Positions 36,577-45,111 of a DNA stretch of 64,000 nt are shown here, one piece after another; within the stretch, counting starts at the first letter, position 1; every line of letters starts with the position of its first letter. Where the stretch lies: assembly GCF_002215215.1 (NCBI RefSeq), contig NZ_CP018632.1, positions 2,910,501 to 2,974,500 on the forward strand. Reading direction: 5' to 3'. Both the position numbers and the translations under genes were made by a program. The notes beneath the pieces are model-generated. The model saw nothing but the letters and a program-made list of their open reading frames with translations, searched no databases and was not told where the DNA came from. This stretch comes from Granulosicoccus antarcticus IMCC3135. Its GTDB lineage: Bacteria > Pseudomonadota > Gammaproteobacteria > Granulosicoccales > Granulosicoccaceae.

Positions 36577-37731
36577 TCAGTGAGACAGATCGCCGCCAAG
36601 ACGATTTCTTACCAATTCGCCCGCTATGCGGCCGGCGCCCATTCGGTTAACAAGCATGACGGTATCAACGGCTTTATCCAGTGTTTTGTAGGCAAGAGCA
36701 TCAATGCAGCTTCTCCATTCTTCAAGCTCGGGAGAGTCCGAATTGATCAGCAGTGGGCCTCGATACAGATCCATGAATTCGGTTGTAAGGCTGGCTTCGT
36801 GTGCTTTCCAGATCTGGAGAAAATCTGCCCAGAAAGGTACGGTTAACCGATAGGGGCGAGAGCCGATATGTCCGCCAAGCCGTGAACGCAAATGCGACAG
36901 TTCCGCCTTGAGTGTCGACATTGAGACTTTGGCATCGCCGTACAGACTGGCGTGCAGTTGGTTGAGCGTCAGCCCTTCAGGGTTGAGTGCCAACAGGCAA
37001 AGAATTTCCAATTGCCGCAGTGGCATCGGAATCGGTTCTCCCTGATAAATGACTCGGGGTTGGCCCAGTGCATGAATTTCAATCTCTGCTCGGGGAGCTG
37101 CGCATGGCAGGTGTGCCGAGATCGATTGCGCAATGCCGGCCACCGCCGCTTGCCCCATGGGCGTGTAGTGCTGCCAGGTTGTGGACATGTCGAGAACACC
37201 AACACACTCCAGGGTCTGTGGGTGAATGATCGGCGCTGCATAACAGACCCATTCTCGTATCGAGGGCAGAAAATGCTCGGAGGAAAAAACGGTAACCGGT
37301 CGACTTAAAGCCAATGAGAGGCCGACTGCATTGGTACCGACCGATGACTCATCCCAGATGCCACCCTCGGTAAAGTTGACAGACTCGGCACGCGGACGCA
37401 TGTGCTTGCTGGCAGCGGTCCAGAGCAGGCGACCGGAAGTATCAGCAATGGCAGCGACCATTTCACCCTCGTTCACCAATTGGTTCATATTGGCCTGCTC
37501 AGCCAGCGTTGCCTGGCAAAGATCCGAACCCTGCCAGGTATGTTTGAGTGAGTATTCATCGGCAATGGGCGCCAGGTTCGTGTGGGGCTGGATGTATTGC
37601 GCACTGCGTTGCCAGGACGCCATGATGTCCTTGTTCACGCTGTCCTTTTCTGTCCGGCCGCTGCCTGTCAGAAAGCAATCCCATTGAGTGTCAATTGCAG
37701 TCCTTCTTTGAGACAGAGTCCTGACAGACAT
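36577..37731 (-). CDS. GAF-domain transcriptional regulator with C-terminal winged helix
   Basis: 384 residues. The N-terminal part resembles the sensor half of AcoR: the helical segment VNKDIMASWQRSAQYI, then a GAF domain (about 75-205) with IADTSGRLLW, FTEGGIWDESSVGTNAVGLSL, VCYAAPIIHPQTLECVGVLDMS. AcoR would continue with a sigma54-interacting AAA+ domain; this protein does not. It has instead a winged-helix-like segment (about 230-310: PLRQLEILCLLALNPEGLTL, STLKAELSHLRSRLG) and a helical tail. It probably acts on ordinary sigma70 promoters. The convergent aldehyde dehydrogenase gene is the likely target. Confidence 0.75.
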   Translation of the reverse strand: MSVRTLSQRRTAIDTQWDCFLTGSGRTEKDSVNKDIMASWQRSAQYIQPHTNLAPIADEYSLKHTWQGSDLCQATLAEQANMNQLVNEGEMVAAIADTSGRLLWTAASKHMRPRAESVNFTEGGIWDESSVGTNAVGLSLALSRPVTVFSSEHFLPSIREWVCYAAPIIHPQTLECVGVLDMSTTWQHYTPMGQAAVAGIAQSISAHLPCAAPRAEIEIHALGQPRVIYQGEPIPMPLRQLEILCLLALNPEGLTLNQLHASLYGDAKVSMSTLKAELSHLRSRLGGHIGSRPYRLTVPFWADFLQIWKAHEASLTTEFMDLYRGPLLINSDSPELEEWRSCIDALAYKTLDKAVDTVMLVNRMGAGRIAGELVRNRLGGDLSH

Positions 37732-37895
37732 TTTCAGCTCCTGTTGTTCGGCTGTGAAAGTGGCAGCGCATTGTGGCGAATCTGTCGAAACCTATCATGC
37801 TGACGGCGATACGTATATTCTCATTTAGTAGATAGCGGGGGACTTGAGAGGTCGCGGTTCCTGTCTCTGGGATGAACGATTTTCAGGTTTTCTCA

Positions 37896-37921
37896 ATAAG
37901 AAAAGGGCCCCGCAGGACCCT
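37896..37921 (-). terminator. Rho-independent terminator after the tandem paralogue pair
   Basis: On the minus strand AGGGTCC, a TGCG loop and GGGCCCT form a 7-bp stem with one G-U pair (37904-37921), followed by TTTTCTTATT. It lies 29 bp past the stop of the 37950 gene and ends the two-gene unit. Confidence 0.75.
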
Positions 37922-37949
37922 CTCGATTAACTGAACAATCTGTTTCGTG

Positions 37950-39458
37950 CTACAGCAGACGTTGCACAATGGGGCAATTGACGATGATGCCGCTGGAGCC
38001 ATAAGCACTGCCGCCGGGGCCTGTTATAAAACCGCGCTCAACCATGCCCAGGATGGCAAATTCTTCGCTCATGCGAGAACGGTAGCCGTTGTCTATGGCT
38101 TCCTGAGTCCATTCGCCAAGATTCACATCCCATAAAGGGCTGTAGTCGGTTGCGATGGTGGGTACGCCGCCCAGAACGTTCAGTGGACCGCCACCATCGA
38201 CCAGAGCGCTGTTGAATCCCTGACGCTGTGGATTGGCTTCATCAAATACATTCGTAGGTCCGTTAGTCCAGGCAAACAGCCGTTCAACGGCGCTGAAGAG
38301 TGAATCGTCTCGACCCACAGGCACATTGCCCAGGGCAGGGGCATAGGTTGCACCTTCCAGTGCTGCAGCGATTTCAGCTGTGGCCTCGGTGGATAGATAC
38401 AGGACCGGTCGGCCAAAGCTGAATCCATTGACCAGCTCCAGTGTGACGGTACCAGGTTCGCCAGACTCACCGGGGCAGATCGCTACAACACTGTCGTGAA
38501 GAGCCTGGTGTGCCCATGCGCTTTCTTCTTCAGAAATACCATCGCAATATTCTGACAAACGTTCTGGTGTTTCATTAAAGGCGACCATCGGGGCGTTGTA
38601 GACATGATTTCCAGCATTGCTGATCATGACTAGCGGGCTATAGAAACCATCAGCATCCCCCACATCCGCACCGACAGACCCAGCCTGGAAATCGAGAGAG
38701 TCCAGTAGGTTGCTAGTGCCTTGTGTGTCGGTGGAGCCCGGATTCATGATCCTTTCTGGTGTGAAGTCAACCGGTCCGCCACTGACGATCAACAAGCCTT
38801 CGGCATCGTAAAAACCGCTACGAACGCTTGTTGACATGAAGGTGTCGACCATCGGTGCCGGCAAGCTGGCGAAATTGAGTTTGGCACTGAAATTCAAACC
38901 CAGTGCAGCCGCGTTACCTTCATCCGAGGTATCAGTGACGATATACCAGATGGGGGCTCCGTCCAGAGGACCACCGGAGGCTAATCGACCCTGATACAGA
39001 GGCAGTGTTACGGTTGTTGTCGGTGTTGCTTCAAGATCAACCTGGCCTGCGGTCAGCAGTTGTAAAGGCCCCACCAGGTTTGCATTGACGGTCGTTGGTG
39101 ATGGACCAAAATACGTTACTGGGACATCCGCGCCGATGGAGGGAGGGGCGGGTGCAAAATCGTCATCATCGACTTCTCCGGGACTCAGAGCGCTTGGGCT
39201 ACCGGGGACGACACCGTTGAGAGCATTGGTGACAGCGGCGGTCTCATCAGCGATAGATTGAGCCAGCTGCCCACCCGCAAGCTCTGGTAGTGCTTCGCCG
39301 GAGCGTAGAGTGGCAGGGGTGCTTGCATCACGATTGTCGAGTGGTGCACCGGCAGTTGCTGCATCAGAGCTTCCTGCAATACTGCCATCGTCAGAGCATG
39401 CGGTTAGCAGAACACTGACAATGGAGACTGCAAGCAAGGTGTTTTTTTGGTTTTTCAT
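37950..39458 (-). CDS. Exported lipoprotein, member of a tandem paralogous pair, unknown function
   Basis: 502 residues from the ATG at 39458; the upstream extension of the frame overlaps the neighbouring gene and is rejected. The signal ends in the lipobox LLTAC, so Cys is lipidated, followed by a roughly 90-residue low-complexity Ser/Ala/Asp-rich linker. The rest aligns end to end with the next gene: PPSIGADVPVTYFGPSPTTV, GPLQLLTAGQVD, WYIVTDTSDEGNAAALGLNF, HVYNAPMVAFN, GRDDSLFSAVERLF, NPQRQGFNSALVDGGGPLNV, TDYSPLWDVNLGEWTQEAID and the C-terminus GGSAYGSSGIIVNCPIVQRLL. Three mature cysteines (YCDG, AICPG, NCPIV) are shared by both copies. I do not recognise the family. Confidence 0.75.
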   Translation of the reverse strand: MKNQKNTLLAVSIVSVLLTACSDDGSIAGSSDAATAGAPLDNRDASTPATLRSGEALPELAGGQLAQSIADETAAVTNALNGVVPGSPSALSPGEVDDDDFAPAPPSIGADVPVTYFGPSPTTVNANLVGPLQLLTAGQVDLEATPTTTVTLPLYQGRLASGGPLDGAPIWYIVTDTSDEGNAAALGLNFSAKLNFASLPAPMVDTFMSTSVRSGFYDAEGLLIVSGGPVDFTPERIMNPGSTDTQGTSNLLDSLDFQAGSVGADVGDADGFYSPLVMISNAGNHVYNAPMVAFNETPERLSEYCDGISEEESAWAHQALHDSVVAICPGESGEPGTVTLELVNGFSFGRPVLYLSTEATAEIAAALEGATYAPALGNVPVGRDDSLFSAVERLFAWTNGPTNVFDEANPQRQGFNSALVDGGGPLNVLGGVPTIATDYSPLWDVNLGEWTQEAIDNGYRSRMSEEFAILGMVERGFITGPGGSAYGSSGIIVNCPIVQRLL

Positions 39459-39487
39459 GTTTTTGATCTCGTGTCGTGGGATGGCTA

Positions 39488-40690
39488 TCAAAGGAAGCGA
39501 TGCACAATCGGGCAATTGACAATGAAGCCTGATGATCCGTAAGCGGAACCACCGGGACCTGTCAGGAACCCACGCTCTACCAGACCAAGAATCTGAAATT
39601 CTTCTGTAACCCGCGAACGGTATCCGCGATCAATGGCCAGCTGTGTCCATTCGCCCACATTGAGATCCCACAAGGGGCTGTAATCGGTTGCCACAGTGGG
39701 AATGCCACCTAGTACATTCAGTGGGCCGCCTTCTCCGGACAAGGTGCTGAACAGGCCCTGGCGTTGTGGGTTGACCTGGCCTTCAACACTGTTGGATGGT
39801 CCGTTTATCGTAAGAAACAAGCGCTCTACGGCACTGAATAATGAGTCGTCTCGACCGACCGCAACATCTCTGAGCCCCGGTGCGAAGGTTGCACCTTCGA
39901 GTGCTGCTGGCAAAGGGTCGTTGGCTTCAGTGCTTAGATAAAGAACCGGCTTGGCAAAACTGAAACCTGCCGCAAGTGACAAGGTGACAGTTTCGTCAGC
40001 CGGGCAGATGCTCACCACACTGTCGTGTACCACGCTGTGGTCAGGGTCTCCATCGCAGAAGTCGATGTCGGCTTCATCAACGTTGAACGCAATCATGGGG
40101 GCGTTGTAGATATGACCACCTGCATTGGTGATTTTTACGAGCGGTGAGTAGAGCTCGTCACCTATCGATCCTGGTTGAAAAGCCAAGGGTGGGAATGGTG
40201 GCAGGCTTGCGTTTTCTGCGTTGCCTGGCGTCACAGACAGTTCAGGCGAGAAGTCGACGCTACCGACATCAAACATCAATGTTCCATCCTGACGGGTGGC
40301 GCCCGTGCGCACAGCTCTGCCATTCTCTGCAAAGGACAGTTTTCCTGAATGGTTCAGTCCCAGTGCCAAAGCCGCATCGCTATCGGTGGTATCTGTCACG
40401 ATATACCAGATCGATTCGCCGGTTTCACGTAGCTCCCCCCGATACAGTGGCAAGGTAATGGTGCCAGCATCTTCGTCCAGTTGACCGGCCGTCAGTAATT
40501 GAAAAGGTCCGATCAGCTCAGGCTCGACAGATGATGGGGGTGGTCCGAAGTAGGTGACGGGTATGTCAGAGCCGATGGATGGTGGTGATGGACGAACATC
40601 ATCGTCCTCGACTTCCTGGGCAAAACCTGTGGAAAGAAATGCTGATGCGATCAGCATTCCCAAGGGTGTGAATATGGCTTTTTTATTCAT
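39488..40690 (-). CDS. Periplasmic paralogue of the 37950 gene, unknown function
   Basis: 400 residues from the ATG at 40690 with an AAGG ribosome binding site; the longer frame to 40765 lacks a signal peptide. A Sec signal (MNKKAIFTPLGMLIASAFLSTGFA) with signal peptidase I cleavage replaces the lipobox of its neighbour, and the low-complexity linker is missing. The shared core carries the blocks listed for the neighbour, including the three cysteines (FCDG, SICPA, NCPIV) and the C-terminus NCPIVHRFL. It is the upstream gene of the pair, 29 bp from the lipoprotein start. One copy would be soluble and one membrane-anchored, which suggests two parts of one periplasmic process. Confidence 0.75.
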   Translation of the reverse strand: MNKKAIFTPLGMLIASAFLSTGFAQEVEDDDVRPSPPSIGSDIPVTYFGPPPSSVEPELIGPFQLLTAGQLDEDAGTITLPLYRGELRETGESIWYIVTDTTDSDAALALGLNHSGKLSFAENGRAVRTGATRQDGTLMFDVGSVDFSPELSVTPGNAENASLPPFPPLAFQPGSIGDELYSPLVKITNAGGHIYNAPMIAFNVDEADIDFCDGDPDHSVVHDSVVSICPADETVTLSLAAGFSFAKPVLYLSTEANDPLPAALEGATFAPGLRDVAVGRDDSLFSAVERLFLTINGPSNSVEGQVNPQRQGLFSTLSGEGGPLNVLGGIPTVATDYSPLWDLNVGEWTQLAIDRGYRSRVTEEFQILGLVERGFLTGPGGSAYGSSGFIVNCPIVHRFL

Positions 40691-40899
40691 GACATTGCCT
40701 TGTTTGTAGTCAAAAGGTGGCGATGCGTTAGCAAGAGTGAAGAGCACCCCTCGTTGCGCACCCAATATCAGAGGGTCGTTTGCCTGTTCGTTCCCGCCGG
40801 AATAGTCACGTTTTCATATCGTTTTTGATAAGAGGTTGTTATTATTCTGTGACATCCGCGCCGCCTGGCTATTGAATGTGCTACTCGCATGGTGCAAGT

Positions 40900-40928
40900 T
40901 GACAAGGCCAGCTCATTTGTCAATAGTG
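40900..40928 (+). promoter_or_regulatory. Candidate sigma70 promoter of the S41 protease gene
   Basis: A perfect -35 TTGACA (40900-40905), a 17-bp spacer and AATAGT (40923-40928, 4 of 6 to consensus) lie 44 bp upstream of the start codon. TTGACAA/TTGTCAA (40900-40906, 40918-40924) also form an inverted repeat, so a regulator could bind here. Confidence 0.4.
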
Positions 40929-40971
40929 GTGTCGGAATGGATAACGGACTATCACCGAGAGAATCGTAATC

Positions 40972-42363
40972 ATGCAGTTCAAGGACATGAAAGTCATAGA
41001 TACCGCGCTTGTAGCTACTCGCCCCAGGCAGCGCTGTTTGAGCATTTTTGCATTGCCGGCATTGTTGGTTCTGAGTGCCTGTGGCGGCGGCGGAGGGAGT
41101 GGAGACTCACCCTTCGATCCTGATAGCAGCGCTAGTTGCGAGGTGGATTATCAGAATCAGTGGGTCTACGATAATATGCGCGATTACTACCTGTTCTATG
41201 ATCAGGTGCCGGTAGTCAACCCACAGTCCTACGACTCTACGCAAGACCTGTTGTCAAGCATCCGGTTCGAGGAGCGTGACCCCTTCAGTCATCTGGCTGA
41301 TGCCACTGCGTCAGATCTGCTGTTTCAGGAAGGTCGGGAGTTCGGGCTGGGTTATCGTTGGGGCTACGATGAAGATGACAATGCACGAATACTGCAGGTC
41401 GTTGAGGCCAGCCCTTTTGGTCTTGCCGGGATCGAACGAGGCGATATCATTGTGTCAGTAAACGGATTGGACTGGCAAAGTGACGAGCTGAGCGAATTGT
41501 TTCAGGAGGACGTTGTCGGCACGCCCGAAACACCTACTCAGTCAAACTGGCGAATTGTGAAGCGTGAATCCGGAGCGCAGGTAGATATACCCATTTCGAC
41601 TGCTGAATATGCAATCAATTCGGTGGAAGCCGTTGCCGAGTTTACGAATCCGGATAGTGGCAGCAAAACGGGCTACTTTGTTTTCAACCGCTTTCTGAAT
41701 ACCTCAGAGCAGGAGCTGCGTGACACCTTTCAGCAGTTCGGCCAAAGTGGTGTTTCCGATCTGATTGTTGATCTTCGATACAATTCAGGTGGTCGGGTAT
41801 TCATTGCCGAGGTTCTGGCTAGTCTGATCGCAGGGAATGCCCGGGCGGGTGGCCTGTTATACCGGTATGAATACAACGATAAGTATCAGAACGAAAATTA
41901 TGATTTGCTGCTGGAAGAGAATGATGAAAGCCTGGATCTGTCTCGAGTCATCTTTATTACACGCTCTAGCACTGCATCATCTTCAGAGATAGTGACTCTG
42001 GGATTGTCACCGCATATGGAAGTGGTCACCGTGGGGTCCACAACCTCAGGTAAGCCGTATATCCAACGAGGCAGGGTTCGTTGCGGGGAGCAGCTTAATG
42101 CAATCGAAGCCGAAGGCTTCAATGCTGCGGGTGTGAGTGTCTTTGGTGGGATGCCTGCTAGTTGTCAAGTGGCAGACGATCGCCTTCATGATTTCGGTTT
42201 GAATGATGATGGTGAGTTTGAAGGCATGCTGAAAGCCGGTATTGACTACCTGGCTGAGGGTAGTTGCGCCACTACCATTGCTGCCAAATCTGCTGGCATC
42301 GTCGATCAGGCCGATGAGACAGAGCTGCAAGGATTCGAGCTCTTTGCAGGCTCGCTTCGCTGA
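40972..42363 (+). CDS. S41 family (C-terminal processing) peptidase lipoprotein
   Basis: 463 residues. The lipobox LSAC is followed by a Gly-rich tether (GGGGGSGDSP). A PDZ-like domain (about 125-205: FGLGYRWGYDEDDNARILQV, SPFGLAGIERGDIIVSVNG) precedes the S41 core. The nucleophile is probably Ser336 in STASSSEIVTLGL and the general base Lys361 in TTSGKPYIQ, spaced as in Tsp/CtpA. VVDLRYNSGG-type sequence (LIVDLRYNSGGRVFIAE) marks the fold. An acidic extension follows (SLDLSRV region and C-terminal 60 residues). It is likely anchored to the outer or inner membrane and processes exported proteins. The divergent 37950-40690 pair of exported proteins is a conceivable substrate, by neighbourhood only. 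Confidence 0.88.
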   Translation: MQFKDMKVIDTALVATRPRQRCLSIFALPALLVLSACGGGGGSGDSPFDPDSSASCEVDYQNQWVYDNMRDYYLFYDQVPVVNPQSYDSTQDLLSSIRFEERDPFSHLADATASDLLFQEGREFGLGYRWGYDEDDNARILQVVEASPFGLAGIERGDIIVSVNGLDWQSDELSELFQEDVVGTPETPTQSNWRIVKRESGAQVDIPISTAEYAINSVEAVAEFTNPDSGSKTGYFVFNRFLNTSEQELRDTFQQFGQSGVSDLIVDLRYNSGGRVFIAEVLASLIAGNARAGGLLYRYEYNDKYQNENYDLLLEENDESLDLSRVIFITRSSTASSSEIVTLGLSPHMEVVTVGSTTSGKPYIQRGRVRCGEQLNAIEAEGFNAAGVSVFGGMPASCQVADDRLHDFGLNDDGEFEGMLKAGIDYLAEGSCATTIAAKSAGIVDQADETELQGFELFAGSLR

Positions 42364-42390
42364 AATCAGGCATGACTGGCGAGGCATGAG

Positions 42391-42422
42391 ACAGGTGGCT
42401 CCCTGAGAGGGGAGTCACCTGT
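42391..42422. terminator. Long hairpin between convergent S41 and otnI genes
   Basis: A 13-bp stem, ACAGGTGGCTCCC (42391-42403) with GGGAGTCACCTGT (42410-42422), contains one G-U pair and has a 6-nt loop. It fills the 89-bp gap between converging genes and could terminate both directions, though T-runs are lacking. Confidence 0.5.
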
Positions 42423-42452
42423 GCAAAATAAGCGACCGTGAGCCAATTCCAG

Positions 42453-43217
42453 CTATTTCAAGGTGCTCATCCAGCCCAGTGTCTGATCTGTCTTGCCGGC
42501 CGGTTTGTATTCAGCTCCCAGTGCGCTCTTATAGCCAAGCTTGCTCAAGACATCAAAGATATGTCGGTAGCAAACTTCACCGTGCTCCGGTGAGCCACGG
42601 TCCGGAACTGAGGCGAACTGGATATGGCCTATTATTGGTAAAAGCCTTGTCAGTCGGTTACTCAAATCTCCTTCCATCAGCTGGATGTGATAACAATCGA
42701 ACATCAGCTTGATATTGGTGCGATCAACTTCCGTGATAATGCTCTCTGCCTGCTCACTGGTACTCAGGAAGTAGCCCGGAGCATCATAGCTATTCAAGGG
42801 TTCGATCAATATGGTGATGTTGTGGCTGGCGGCCTGATCACAGGCATATTGCAAATTTTCAATAAACGTCTTGTGGGCTTGTGAGCCGGATACGAACCCG
42901 GCCATGACATGAACACAGGCTGTATTCGTTAGTGAGGCATACTGGATTGCCTCATCGATGAAGCTCCGAGCCTGAGTTATTCTATCGGGCAGCGCTGAGA
43001 GGCCATTTTCCCCGGCACTGGTATCTCCGCGTCGCGCGTTAAGGCCCAGCATACTCAAACCGGTTTCTGCCAATGCGGCATTGATATCATCCGTCGGCGT
43101 GTCGTATGGCCAATGGCACTCGACTGCATCAAAACCTGCAGATCTGGCTGCTCGAATAGCATCTGGTAACGATAGCTCGGTCCAGAGAAAACCAAGATTG
43201 GCCGAAAATTTGGTCAT
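42453..43217 (-). CDS. otnI: 2-oxo-tetronate isomerase (hydroxypyruvate isomerase family)
   Basis: 254 residues from the ATG at 43217, which forms an ATGA overlap with the otnC stop. TIM-barrel of the AP-endonuclease-2/Hyi family: FSANLGFLWTELSLPDAIRAA at the start, FDAVECHWPYD, LGLNARRGD, the metal ligands in LIEPLNSYDAPGYFL and LMFDCYHIQLMEGD, and HIQFASVPDRGSPEHGE. In the acid-sugar pathway defined for DUF1537 kinases OtnI interconverts 2-oxo- and 3-oxo-tetronate. It is the last gene of the operon. Confidence 0.9.
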   Translation of the reverse strand: MTKFSANLGFLWTELSLPDAIRAARSAGFDAVECHWPYDTPTDDINAALAETGLSMLGLNARRGDTSAGENGLSALPDRITQARSFIDEAIQYASLTNTACVHVMAGFVSGSQAHKTFIENLQYACDQAASHNITILIEPLNSYDAPGYFLSTSEQAESIITEVDRTNIKLMFDCYHIQLMEGDLSNRLTRLLPIIGHIQFASVPDRGSPEHGEVCYRHIFDVLSKLGYKSALGAEYKPAGKTDQTLGWMSTLK

Positions 43218-43864
43218 GCGTCCCACTCCACATCAAATTTGGTTACGATCGCCTGCACATGCTCTTCAGAAAGCATCCGAGGGTTGAAAGAGCGAGTCAT
43301 CATGGCCAGGCGTGCCGTATCTTCAAGCTCCTCGATAGCATTGCAGGCCGCTTCCACATCCTTGCCCGCCACCACAGGTCCATGATTCGCCAACATGACT
43401 GCCGAACGTTTGCCTGCCAATCCTTTCACCGCATCTCCCATGGCAGGGTCTCCCGGCAAGAAGAAGGGCAGCAGCTTGACCTTGCCCAGCTTCATGATTG
43501 CATAGGGCGTAAGTGGCGGTAGAAAATTGTCCTCATCGACATCGGGCATCATGGACAAGGCAACCGAATGACAGGCGTGCAGGTGAACAACAGCCCCGGC
43601 TGTCGAACGAGTTGCATAGAATGCCTTGTGCAAAGGCATTTCCTTGGTAGGTTGATCGCCACCAATCAATACGCCATCACGATCGAAATGGCTGAGAGTG
43701 GCTGGGTCCAACCGTCCGAAGCTTGTACCTGTCGGTGACACCAGCAGGCCACCGTCACGAGTGCGTGCAGATATATTGCCGGTACTGCCACCGGTCAGTC
43801 CACGCTCGAACATGGAACAAGCTAGTCGGCAGATTGTTTCACGCAGGCGGGTATCGTGGCTCAT
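43214..43864 (-). CDS. otnC: 3-oxo-tetronate 4-phosphate decarboxylase (class II aldolase fold)
   Basis: 216 residues of the AraD/fuculose aldolase family. The N-terminal phosphate loop is GLTGGSTGNISARTRDGGLLVSPTG, the zinc ligands are in VVHLHACHSVALS, and AVMLANHGPVVAG completes the site. OtnC decarboxylates 3-oxo-tetronate 4-phosphate to dihydroxyacetone phosphate. It overlaps otnK by 4 nt and otnI by 4 nt. Confidence 0.92.
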   Translation of the reverse strand: MSHDTRLRETICRLACSMFERGLTGGSTGNISARTRDGGLLVSPTGTSFGRLDPATLSHFDRDGVLIGGDQPTKEMPLHKAFYATRSTAGAVVHLHACHSVALSMMPDVDEDNFLPPLTPYAIMKLGKVKLLPFFLPGDPAMGDAVKGLAGKRSAVMLANHGPVVAGKDVEAACNAIEELEDTARLAMMTRSFNPRMLSEEHVQAIVTKFDVEWDA

Positions 43865-45111
43865 GCCTGTCGATCCAGAATGCCGGCCGCTTTGACGAAA
43901 TAATCGGGTGCACCAAAATTACCGGATTTCAGGGCTATGACAAGCTTTTCGCCCGCGCGCAGAGCGGGTACTCCCGGATCGATTTCGGGGCCAATTTCCA
44001 GTGTTGACAGGTTCAGGGCCTCGACCACGGCACCAGAGGTCTCGCCACCGGCCGTTAGAATCTTGGTGATGCCTCCTGCTACCAGTAAGCGGGCGATGTC
44101 AGCAAAGAGGGATTCAATGGCATGTGCAGATTGTTCACGTCCGTATTGGTTCTGAACCTGTTTTACAATCTCTGGGTCCGCTGAGCTGTAAGCGACAGGA
44201 ACGCCCTGGTTGGCGATTAGCCAGTTTGCGATTGTCGGTGCATCGATACGACCTTCAATGACGTCGGCCGCAATAATCTCGAATCCCGGGTTGTCCTTCA
44301 GGTGAAGTTGCAGCTGGGTGCGGGTGGCCGTCGAGCATGATCCGGACAGAGCCACGCATTTGCCGCTCTCACCTTGCCAGTTTGCAGAGCTGGAGGTGAT
44401 CTTGCCCTGCCGCCTGAAATTCTCGGGCAGACCCAGTGCAATCCCTGAACCGCCAGTAATCAATTTCAAATCAGCCGCTGCTTCACCAATCTGCATCAGA
44501 TCCTCATCACGCAGAGCGTCCACCACCACCAGACGTTTGTTCGCCAGCTGTTCTCGCAACAAGGCCGCCCTGATGGCCTCGGTGCCGTGCAAGACATCTT
44601 TGGCGGCAACGTGGCCCACTTCAGACTGTGTCTGAAGTTGTAGCCAGCGACGAATATCAGGGTCAGTCATGGGTGTCAGGGGATGATTCTGCATGCCACT
44701 TTGATTCAGGAGCACATCATTGACGAACAGATGCCCCTGATAGATAGATCGACCTGTGCCGGGAAAGGCCGGGCAGACAATGATGCGATCTGCATCGAGT
44801 GCCTCTGCCAGTGCATCAATAACCGGACCGATATTGCCCTGCGGTGTCGAGTCGAAGGTGGAGCAGTATTTGAACAAAAACTGCGTGCATCCTTGTTTTT
44901 GTAGCCATTCAAGTGCTCGCAGCGACTGTTCTATTGCGTCCTGAGGATCAATGGAGCGGGATTTGAGGGCCACAACTCCGGCTTCAATGTCAGCTGCCGC
45001 ATCCTCGGCAGGTACGCCAGTGTATTGAACCGTACGCATGCCTTGTTTGGCCAGCGTATTGGCCAGATCGCTTGAGCCGGTGAAATCATCACCAATGCAT
45101 CCTAGTAACAT
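43861..45111 (-). CDS. otnK: 3-oxo-tetronate kinase (DUF1537/four-carbon acid sugar kinase)
   Basis: 416 residues. The N-terminal substrate domain starts LLGCIGDDFTGSSDLANTLAKQGM, the DDFTG motif that defines the family, with IVCPAFPGTGRSIYQGHLFVNDVLLNQ. The C-terminal nucleotide domain has GSCSTATRTQL and the closing TAGGETSGAVVEAL. It phosphorylates 3-oxo-tetronate at O4. It shares 1 nt with the ltnD stop. Confidence 0.93.
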   Translation of the reverse strand: MLLGCIGDDFTGSSDLANTLAKQGMRTVQYTGVPAEDAAADIEAGVVALKSRSIDPQDAIEQSLRALEWLQKQGCTQFLFKYCSTFDSTPQGNIGPVIDALAEALDADRIIVCPAFPGTGRSIYQGHLFVNDVLLNQSGMQNHPLTPMTDPDIRRWLQLQTQSEVGHVAAKDVLHGTEAIRAALLREQLANKRLVVVDALRDEDLMQIGEAAADLKLITGGSGIALGLPENFRRQGKITSSSANWQGESGKCVALSGSCSTATRTQLQLHLKDNPGFEIIAADVIEGRIDAPTIANWLIANQGVPVAYSSADPEIVKQVQNQYGREQSAHAIESLFADIARLLVAGGITKILTAGGETSGAVVEALNLSTLEIGPEIDPGVPALRAGEKLVIALKSGNFGAPDYFVKAAGILDRQA

